Part shown: in pieces, positions 1 to 6,551 of the stretch
Numbering within the stretch: position 1 is the first letter of the stretch
How the letters are laid out: every line of letters begins with the position of its first letter
Source: Actinoplanes missouriensis 431
Lineage (GTDB): Bacteria > Actinomycetota > Actinomycetes > Mycobacteriales > Micromonosporaceae
Assembly (NCBI RefSeq): GCF_000284295.1
Contig: NC_017093.1
Span: 3,968,001 to 4,032,000, forward strand
Direction: 5' to 3'
DNA: 64,000 nucleotides
Translations under genes and position numbers: made by a program
Notes under the pieces: model-generated
Databases searched by the model: none
The model's input: only the letters and a program-made list of their open reading frames with translations
Told to the model about the DNA's origin: nothing

Positions 1-587
1 TGGCGTCCACCGTGGATGTGGCAAGTCGCGGCCGCCTTTACGCCGGTCTCGGCGCCGGGTGGTACGAGCACGAGTGGAAAGCCTACGGATACGTTTGGTC
101 CGAGGTCCCCGAGCGGATGGCCGCATTCCGCGAGGCCGTGCAGATCGTGCACAAGATGTGGACCGAGGACCGGCCCGTCTTCACCGGCAAGCACTACCAC
201 ATCGACCAGCCCATCAACGAGCCGAAGGGCGTCCGCAAACCGCATCCGTCGTTCTGGCTCGGCGGCGGCGGCGAAAAGGTGACGCTCAAACTGGTCGCGC
301 AATACGCCGACGGCTGCAACCTGGGCAACGGCGACCCCGAGGTGATCGCCCAGAAACTGGCGGTCCTGCGCCGGCACTGCGACAATCTCGGCCGCGATTA
401 CGACCGCATCAACAAGTCGACCAGCCTGAATCTGACGCTGAACGACACGACCGCCGACATCAAACGCAAGGTCGAGCAGATCGCCGGGGCCGGCGCCGAT
501 TACGTCATCGTCTACTTCCCCCGGGTGGCCTACGACCACGAGCCACTGCTCCGCTTCGCCGAAGAGGTCGTTCCGCAATTCTCATAA
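1..587 (+). CDS. LLM-class F420-dependent oxidoreductase, 3' part
   Basis: The reading frame is open from the first complete codon in the window (position 3), so the 5' end lies outside it. The visible 194 or so residues are the C-terminal two thirds of a luciferase-like (LLM) TIM-barrel oxidoreductase. The family stretch VDVASRGRLYAGLGAGWYE is followed by FWLGGGGEKVTLKLVAQYAD, typical of F420-dependent members of the TIGR03560 type. The enzyme would use reduced F420 or a flavin to reduce or oxygenate a small molecule; the substrate cannot be read from the sequence. The frame ends at TAA 585-587. Family is confident, cofactor less so. Confidence 0.85.
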   Translation, partial: ASTVDVASRGRLYAGLGAGWYEHEWKAYGYVWSEVPERMAAFREAVQIVHKMWTEDRPVFTGKHYHIDQPINEPKGVRKPHPSFWLGGGGEKVTLKLVAQYADGCNLGNGDPEVIAQKLAVLRRHCDNLGRDYDRINKSTSLNLTLNDTTADIKRKVEQIAGAGADYVIVYFPRVAYDHEPLLRFAEEVVPQFS

Positions 588-720
588 AACCATTTCCGGT
601 ACGCGTGACAGAAGTCCCCGAGAAGCCGCGCGGCCATTCCGCCCACGCCGGGCCGTCCGGCGAGTTTCGCTATCGGTGCAGGGGCACGCCCGCGACCCCC
701 TGCCACGCCGGGCCGCAGCG

Positions 721-739
721 CGGCCCCGGGCAGGGGCCG
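721..739. terminator. GC-rich hairpin downstream of the LLM gene
   Basis: CGGCCCC (721-727) pairs with GGGGCCG (733-739) around a 5-base loop, about 130 bp after the LLM stop codon. There is no T-run, as is usual for actinobacterial hairpin terminators. The flanking sequence has two copies of a CACGCCGGGCCG word, so this may simply be low-complexity GC sequence. The rest of the 588-895 gap shows no coding sequence, only the repeat at 791-844. Confidence 0.35.
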
Positions 740-790
740 GGGCGTCGGACGGCGGCACCGTGTGGCGGGTGCGTCACGTCTGGGGTGGAA

Positions 791-844
791 GCGCCTCACT
801 CGCCGGATAGACTTGCGTCTGCGCCTCACCGATTGTGTGAGGCG
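791..844. promoter_or_regulatory. Direct plus inverted GCGCCTCAC repeats upstream of ppx-like gene
   Basis: GCGCCTCAC occurs at 791-799 and again at 821-829. The second copy forms a perfect 8-bp inverted repeat, CGCCTCAC (822-829) with GTGAGGCG (837-844), over a 7-base loop. The element ends about 50 bp before the ATG of the Ppx-like gene, a position suitable for an operator. No regulator is encoded next to it. Confidence 0.4.
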
Positions 845-895
845 TTTCGCATGTTGACCAGGTGAGGGTGGACTGATTTTGGGTAGGCGGCGCCG

Positions 896-1885
896 ATGCG
901 GATAGCTGTGCTCGACGTCGGATCCCAGGCGGTCAACCTCGTCGTCGGCCGGAGTGGTTCCGGGCCGGACGCCAAGACGGTGCACTCCTGGAAGCTGCGG
1001 ACCCGCGTCGCCACCTGCATCGCGCCGGACGGCACCATCGACACGGACGGCCGGGCGCGGGTCGCTGCCGCGGTCGCCGAGGCGTCGAAGTACGCGCGGC
1101 AGGCCGGCGTCGAGGAGATCTTCGCGTTCGGGACGGCGGCGATCCGTGACTGCGCGAACCGGGATCGGGTGCTCGACCAGATCGAGAGTGAGTCCGGGAT
1201 CCGGCTCGGGGTGCTCTCCGGGGTCGAGGAGGCCGAGCTGACGTTCCTGGCGGCGCGCAGCTGGCTGGGTCCGAAGGCGGGGCGGATGCTGCTGCTCGAC
1301 ATCGGCGGCGGCACACTCGAGGTCGCGTCCGGCAAGGCCCAGCTGCCCGAGTCGGCGTTGTCGCTGCCGCTCGGCGCCGGCCGGATGACCAGGGAGTTCC
1401 TGCTCGACGGGGATCCGCCGTCGAGTGCCGCGGTGCGACGCCTGCGCCGGCACGTGCGGGACCAGATCCGCGAGGTGATCGTGCCCGGTGACTGGCCGGA
1501 GCCGCGTACGGTGGTGGCCGCGTCCCGGACGTTCTATCAGCTGGCCCGCCTCACCGGGGCCGCTCCGATGCGGCACGGCGCACGTCAGTCGCGGCACGTG
1601 CAGCGCAAGCCGCTGCGGAAGTGGATCGAGCGGCTGTCCCGCCTGCCGAGCGCCGAGCGGCAGCGCCTGCCGGGCGTGTCGCCGCACCGCGCGCACCAGA
1701 TCCTGGCCGGGGCGATCATCGCCTACGAGCTGCTCACCGCGTTCGGCGAGAGCAGCGCCCGGATCTGCCCGTGGGGTCTGCGCGAGGGCATCCTGCTGCG
1801 CCGCCTGACGGACGAGTCCTGGTCGGCCGGCGGCGCGTCGTGGTGGCCGGCCCCGTGGTCCGCCCGCTGCCTCACGCCGGCGTAA
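896..1885 (+). CDS. Ppx/GppA family phosphatase
   Basis: This 329-residue protein is of the exopolyphosphatase/guanosine pentaphosphatase family (ASKHA fold). It keeps the family landmarks in order: MRIAVLDVGSQAVNLVVG at the N-terminus (phosphate-1 loop), GTAAIRDCANRD near residue 80, SGVEEAELTF near 105 with the conserved glutamate, and LLLDIGGGTLEVA near 140 (phosphate-2 loop). Length matches the short actinobacterial Ppx type without the C-terminal domain of E. coli Ppx. It probably hydrolyses polyphosphate or pppGpp; which one cannot be decided here. The ATG at 896 starts exactly at the family N-terminus. It is followed by the FGE gene on the same strand. Confidence 0.85.
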   Translation: MRIAVLDVGSQAVNLVVGRSGSGPDAKTVHSWKLRTRVATCIAPDGTIDTDGRARVAAAVAEASKYARQAGVEEIFAFGTAAIRDCANRDRVLDQIESESGIRLGVLSGVEEAELTFLAARSWLGPKAGRMLLLDIGGGTLEVASGKAQLPESALSLPLGAGRMTREFLLDGDPPSSAAVRRLRRHVRDQIREVIVPGDWPEPRTVVAASRTFYQLARLTGAAPMRHGARQSRHVQRKPLRKWIERLSRLPSAERQRLPGVSPHRAHQILAGAIIAYELLTAFGESSARICPWGLREGILLRRLTDESWSAGGASWWPAPWSARCLTPA

Positions 1886-1962
1886 AAGCAGCGCCAAACG
1901 GAGAAACCGCCCGAACCAACCCGGCGACAGCCCCGCCACGATTCCTACTTATCCTAGCGAGT

Positions 1963-2880
1963 ATGGACTGTTGCACCCCGTCGGCCGGAAGGCCGTCCAC
2001 CCCCGTCGCCGCACCACCGCCCGGCTCCGGCGACCACCGGATCGAGCAGGTCTCCGTGCCCGCGCAGACCTTCGCGATGGGTGACGCCCACGGCGACGGG
2101 GCACCCGGCGACGGCGAGCAGCCGGTCCACGACGTCCGCGTCCCCGCGTTCACCATCGACGCCACGTCGGTGACGGTCGCCGACTTCCGGTCCTTCGTCA
2201 CCGCGACCGGTTACCGCACGGACGCCGAGCAGTACGGCTGGTCCGCCGTCTTCCACCTCGCGCTGACCGACCCCGATCAGGTGATCGGCCAGATGCAGGG
2301 CACCCCGTGGTGGCTGGGCGTCGAGGGCGCCGACTGGGCACACCCGGGCGGCCCCTCCGATGTGGCCGCCGACGACCACCCGGCCGTGCACGTGAGCTGG
2401 AACGACGCTCAGGCGTACTGCGCGTGGGCGGGCCGCCGCCTGCCGTCCGAGGCGGAGTGGGAGTGCGCTGCCCGGGCCGGGCTGCCGTCGCGGCGATACC
2501 CGTGGGGCGACGAGCTGCCGGCCGCCGGTCACGCGCTCAACATCTGGCAGGGCAGCTTCCCGGCCGTGAACACCGCCGCGGACGGGTTCGTCACGACCGC
2601 CCCGGTGCGGACGTTCCAGCCCAACGGGTACGGCCTGTGGCAGCCGGTCGGCAACGTCTGGGAGTGGGTCGCCGACTGGTTCTCGCCGGCGTACTACGCC
2701 GCAGCGCCGGTCGAGGACCCGCAGGGACCGCCGGACGGCACCGCGAGGGTGATCCGCGGCGGCTCCTACCTGTGCCACGACTCGTACTGCAACCGCTACC
2801 GCAACGCCGCCCGATCGTCGAACACGCCGGACTCCTCGACCGGCAACACGGGCTTCCGCACCGCCTCGAGAAAATCTTGA
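1963..2880 (+). CDS. Formylglycine-generating enzyme (sulfatase-modifying factor)
   Basis: This 305-residue SUMF1/FGE protein oxidises a cysteine in the CxPxR motif of type I sulfatases to formylglycine, using copper and oxygen. The catalytic pair is present: GGSYLCHDSYCNRYRNAARS near residues 266-285, with cysteines at about 271 and 276, which fits the cysteine spacing of characterised actinobacterial FGE. Upstream signatures include HVSWNDAQAYCAWAG, RLPSEAEWECAARAG and GNVWEWVADW. The frame stays open upstream into the ppx-like gene, but the first ATG leaving the upstream gene intact is 1963. No sulfatase with a CxPxR motif lies in this window, so its client is elsewhere. Confidence 0.92.
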   Translation: MDCCTPSAGRPSTPVAAPPPGSGDHRIEQVSVPAQTFAMGDAHGDGAPGDGEQPVHDVRVPAFTIDATSVTVADFRSFVTATGYRTDAEQYGWSAVFHLALTDPDQVIGQMQGTPWWLGVEGADWAHPGGPSDVAADDHPAVHVSWNDAQAYCAWAGRRLPSEAEWECAARAGLPSRRYPWGDELPAAGHALNIWQGSFPAVNTAADGFVTTAPVRTFQPNGYGLWQPVGNVWEWVADWFSPAYYAAAPVEDPQGPPDGTARVIRGGSYLCHDSYCNRYRNAARSSNTPDSSTGNTGFRTASRKS

Positions 2881-2888
2881 GGAAACGG

Positions 2889-2915
2889 TTGGCACTCACC
2901 CCCGTACAGTGCTAA
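2889..2915. promoter_or_regulatory. CIRCE element (HrcA operator) upstream of hsp20
   Basis: TTGGCACTC (2889-2897), nine bases, then CAGTGCTAA (2907-2915). The CIRCE consensus is TTAGCACTC-N9-GAGTGCTAA, so 16 of 18 arm positions match with exact spacing. It lies 70 bp upstream of the hsp20 start and overlaps a plausible sigma-A promoter (TTGGCA at 2889-2894, TAAAAA at 2913-2918, 18-bp spacer). Binding of HrcA here would block transcription until heat shock. Confidence 0.85.
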
Positions 2916-2985
2916 AAAATGTCTTGTCGCCACAGGTCAGAGAGCTGTCGGAGGGCCCGGCAGCTGTGTGTGAGGAGGTGGATCC

Positions 2986-3426
2986 GTGGTGCTGACGTTT
3001 GATCCTTTCCGTGATTTCGACCGGCTCGCCGGGCAGATGCTGAGCGCGCCCGTCGCGGGTGCGGCCGCCACCGCGATGCCGATGGACCTCTACCGCTCCG
3101 GCGACCACTTCGTCCTGCACTGCGACCTCGCGGGCATCGACCCGGGCTCGGTGGCGGTGGATGTCGACGGCCGGGTGCTGACCATCCGGGCCGAGCGGTC
3201 CGCGCGTACCGACGCCGACGTGCAGTGGGTCCGCAGGGAGCGGGTCACCGGCACCTTCGAGCGCCGTCTCACGCTGGGCGAGGGTCTCGACCTCGACAAG
3301 ATCTCGGCCACCTGGCAGGACGGCGTCCTCACCCTGACGATCCCGGTGGCCGAGGCGGCCAAACCGCGCCGCATCGAGATCACCACCGGCCGGGCGCCCG
3401 CCCTCGAGGGCGTCACCACCAGCTGA
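2986..3426 (+). CDS. Hsp20 family small heat-shock protein
   Basis: A 146-residue small heat-shock protein with an alpha-crystallin domain at about residues 28-130: DHFVLHCDLAGIDPGSVAVDV, VLTIRAERS and the terminal strand motif GVLTLTIPVAE. Such proteins form oligomers that hold unfolding proteins in a refoldable state in the cytosol. The GTG start at 2986 is preceded by a strong GAGGAGGTG ribosome site at 2972-2980. The CIRCE element upstream indicates HrcA control and a hairpin follows at 3441, so the gene is probably monocistronic. Confidence 0.93.
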   Translation: MVLTFDPFRDFDRLAGQMLSAPVAGAAATAMPMDLYRSGDHFVLHCDLAGIDPGSVAVDVDGRVLTIRAERSARTDADVQWVRRERVTGTFERRLTLGEGLDLDKISATWQDGVLTLTIPVAEAAKPRRIEITTGRAPALEGVTTS

Positions 3427-3440
3427 TTTCCCCCGCACAT

Positions 3441-3469
3441 GATCGGGCCGGCGGTGCGCCGGCCCGATC
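3441..3469. terminator. Terminator after hsp20
   Basis: A perfect 12-bp stem, GATCGGGCCGGC (3441-3452) with GCCGGCCCGATC (3458-3469), and a 5-base loop lie 15 bp after the hsp20 stop. There is only a weak T-rich tail (TCGTCTATAT). Confidence 0.8.
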
Positions 3470-3572
3470 GTCGTCTATATCGGAGGGATAACGGTCTGCG
3501 GCGGCGGGACAGACGGGAGCCGCGCGCGGCGTGAGGCTGTCCTCAGAGGACGACACGGGGGAGCGCTGCCGC

Positions 3573-6551
3573 ATGTTCAGAATCGTCGCCGGGGCCGTGC
3601 GGTTCCGTGCGGCGCAGGCCCTCACGCTGCTGATCCTGACCGCCCTGCCGGCCACGGTCGCCGCCGCCGCGCCCTGGTACGTGCGGCTCGCCGACGCCCG
3701 GACCGCGGAGGCGGCGATCGGCGCGGTGCCGGCCGGCGACCGCATGGTCACGGTGCATCAGGCCGGCGACGGCTCGGCCGGCGATCCGGTCCTCGCGCTC
3801 GACGCGTTCCGCGACGCCGTCGCCTCCGCCCTGCCGATGCCGGGCGCGCAGCCGGTTCTCGGGCTGGCCCTGCGCAGCACGATCGACATCCCGGGTGGCG
3901 GCAGGGACCAGGTGGGGGTCGTCTCCCGGGACGGGTTCTGCGATCAGGTCCGGCTGGCCGGGCGTTGCCCGGCACAGGCCGGGGAGGGGGCGCTCTCCAC
4001 GGAGACCGCACGCCGATTGGGGGTACGGGCGGACGACCGCGTCACCGTGCGGGCCAACCCGGAGTCCGCCCCCGAGCCGATCACGGTGACCGGGATCTAC
4101 CAGCTCGCCGACCCGTCCGCCGGATACTGGGCGGACCCGCTGTTCCGGGCCGGGAGCGGCCTCGACCCGATCTTCACGGTCCCCGCGACGTTCTCCGGCG
4201 GTGCGCTCGGCCCGCCGACGCTGGCCTGGGCCGCCGAGCTGCCCGTGCCGCTGCTGCGCGGCGACGACGGATACGACCTCGGCGAGGTGGTGGAATCGGC
4301 GGGCGGGTTCTCGGTCACCGACCCGACCGGTCCGCTGCGGGCGGCGTTGTCCGGGGAACGCGAACGGCTGGTCCGCGGCGTCCTGCTGGCCGTGGTGCCG
4401 GTGCTGCTGCTGGCCTGGTTCGCGATCGGTCTCGCCGGGCGCTACACCGCGCGGGACCGCCGCCGGGACGCCGGTCTGCTGAGGCTGCGCGGCGTCACCC
4501 GCACCCGCCTGCACGCCCTGCTGGCCTGCCAGGAGACCCCGGCCGTCCTCGGCGGCGCCCTGCTCGGCCTGATCGCCGGCCCGGTCGCCGCCACCCTGCT
4601 CACCGGCACTCCACCGACCCTCGACCAGGCACCGGCGGGAATGACGGGCGCGGCGAGCGCCGGGCAGGGGGCCTGGGACGCGGGCGCCGCGCTGCTCTCC
4701 GCCGGCGCGGCCGCCACCGTCGCCGTCGTCACCCTGCTCACGCTGCTCGTCGCGGATCTCGCGCTGGCCCGCGCTCCGGTCGCCACGCTGCTGCGGCGGG
4801 TCACGCCGGCCCGGCGTGGCTGGGCGGCCGGCCTGGTCGACGTCCTGCTCGTCACGGTCGCGGTGGCGGCCGCGTACCAGGCGCGCTCGCCCAGCCCGGA
4901 CGCCGGTGTCGGCGCTCTCGCTCCGGCGGCGGTCGCGGTCGCCGTCGCGGTGCTGCTGGCCCGCCTGATCGCCCGGGCAGCCGACCGGGGCGGCGGCGCC
5001 GCGCTGCGGTCCGGGCGCCTCGGCGCCGGCCTCACCCTGGTCCGGATGTCGCGGCAGCCCGGCGCTGATCGGCTGTTCGCGCTGACCGCCGCGGCGGTGG
5101 CGCTGCTCGCGGTGGCCCTCGGCGCGGCCGGCGCGTCCCGGGCGGCACGCCTCGACCGGGCCGCCGCCGAGCTGGGCGCCGACCGGGTGCTGACCGTGCG
5201 CGCCGCGAACTGGACCGCCCTGACCCACGCCGTGCGGGTGGCCGACCCGTCCGGCCGGTACGCGGCCGCCGCCGTGATCGACCGCGGTGGCAACCCGCCT
5301 CTGCTCGCCGTCGACGCCACCCGCGCCCCGGCGGTCGCCGCCTGGCGCCCCGAGTACGGTCCGGAGCCCGTCCCGCAGCGGGCCACCACCGAGCCGCTGC
5401 GGGTCGACGGCGCCCGCCTCGCGGTCCGGCTGGACAACGGCCGCGCGATCGCCGCCTCCCTCGAGGCGGTCCTGCGTGCCGAGGACACCGGTGCCACCGT
5501 TCGGGTGCCGTTCGGCCGGATCCCGCCCGGCGAGCACACCGTCACCGCCGGGGTGACCGGCTGCGCGGCCGGCTGCCGCCTGGTCCGCTGGGAGCTGCCC
5601 ACCCTGCCCGGCCCGGACGGCGCCCCCGACCGCGCGCCGGTCACCCTGCACGAGCTCCGGCAGCGCGGCCCGGACCGGACCCTGCTCACCCCGGCCGCGT
5701 TCGCGGACAGCACCCGCTGGCGCACCGCCGTCGGCGGCGCCGGCCTGGAGCTGGCCGGCGGACCGGACGGCCTGGCCCTCGCGGCCGCTCCCGGCGAGGG
5801 CGGCGGCACCAGCCGGGACACCGTGTACGCCGCCGACACCGCCCTGCCGCTCGCCGTCTCCCTGGCCGGCCCGGCGCCGGCCACCTGGCGCTTCGACGAG
5901 TCCCGCCTGGAACCGGCCGGTGTCGGCGCGGTCCCGGTCCGGGTCACCGCCACCCCGGCGGTGCTGCCGGTCCTCGGCGTGACGGGCGTCCTGGCCGACC
6001 TGAACGCCCTGCGCCTGGTGGCCGGCGACGCGGCGCCGGGCGGGGTGACCCAGGTTTGGCTGGCCCCGGACGCGCCGGAGTCCGTGGTGGACGCGCTGCG
6101 CGGAGCCGGTCTCACCCTGCTCGCCGACGACTCGGTTCGCGAGCGGGCCGGCCGCCTGCCCGCCCGTGGCGCCACCGCCGCCGGACCGTTCGCCCTGCTC
6201 ACCGCCGTTGTCGGGGTGCTCGTGGCGGCGGCGGTCACGGCGGTCGCCGCCGCCGTCGACCGGGAACCGCGCCGGGTCATGCTGCGAGCGCTGCGCGCCC
6301 AGGGGCTGTCCCGCCGGACCGCGGCGGCGACCCGGAACACCGGCACCGCGGCGATCGCGCTCTCCGGGGCGGGCGGCGGGGTGCTCGCCGCGATGCTGGC
6401 GCGGTGGGTGACCGGGATACCGGATTCGCTCTTCACGGACGGCTGGCGGCTTCTCGCCGTACCGGAGATGCTGGGTCCTGTTCCGCTGCTGACCGCCGGG
6501 CTGGCGGCGCTCCTGGTGCTCGCCGTGACCGGCTGGACGGCGGCCCGATGA
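3573..6551 (+). CDS. FtsX-like ABC permease, large two-domain type (first of pair)
   Basis: A 992-residue membrane protein of the FtsX/MacB-like permease class. An N-terminal hydrophobic segment (about residues 10-35) is followed by an extracytoplasmic domain, a block of three to four membrane segments near 275-430, more segments near 480-520, a second extracytoplasmic domain and three C-terminal segments. This is a doubled FtsX layout. The start at ATG 3573 follows a GGGGGAG ribosome site; the frame stays open to a GTG at 3531. Its stop overlaps the start of the next permease (ATGA at 6548-6551), so the two are translationally coupled. No ATPase gene is adjacent. Confidence 0.8.
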   Translation: MFRIVAGAVRFRAAQALTLLILTALPATVAAAAPWYVRLADARTAEAAIGAVPAGDRMVTVHQAGDGSAGDPVLALDAFRDAVASALPMPGAQPVLGLALRSTIDIPGGGRDQVGVVSRDGFCDQVRLAGRCPAQAGEGALSTETARRLGVRADDRVTVRANPESAPEPITVTGIYQLADPSAGYWADPLFRAGSGLDPIFTVPATFSGGALGPPTLAWAAELPVPLLRGDDGYDLGEVVESAGGFSVTDPTGPLRAALSGERERLVRGVLLAVVPVLLLAWFAIGLAGRYTARDRRRDAGLLRLRGVTRTRLHALLACQETPAVLGGALLGLIAGPVAATLLTGTPPTLDQAPAGMTGAASAGQGAWDAGAALLSAGAAATVAVVTLLTLLVADLALARAPVATLLRRVTPARRGWAAGLVDVLLVTVAVAAAYQARSPSPDAGVGALAPAAVAVAVAVLLARLIARAADRGGGAALRSGRLGAGLTLVRMSRQPGADRLFALTAAAVALLAVALGAAGASRAARLDRAAAELGADRVLTVRAANWTALTHAVRVADPSGRYAAAAVIDRGGNPPLLAVDATRAPAVAAWRPEYGPEPVPQRATTEPLRVDGARLAVRLDNGRAIAASLEAVLRAEDTGATVRVPFGRIPPGEHTVTAGVTGCAAGCRLVRWELPTLPGPDGAPDRAPVTLHELRQRGPDRTLLTPAAFADSTRWRTAVGGAGLELAGGPDGLALAAAPGEGGGTSRDTVYAADTALPLAVSLAGPAPATWRFDESRLEPAGVGAVPVRVTATPAVLPVLGVTGVLADLNALRLVAGDAAPGGVTQVWLAPDAPESVVDALRGAGLTLLADDSVRERAGRLPARGATAAGPFALLTAVVGVLVAAAVTAVAAAVDREPRRVMLRALRAQGLSRRTAAATRNTGTAAIALSGAGGGVLAAMLARWVTGIPDSLFTDGWRLLAVPEMLGPVPLLTAGLAALLVLAVTGWTAAR

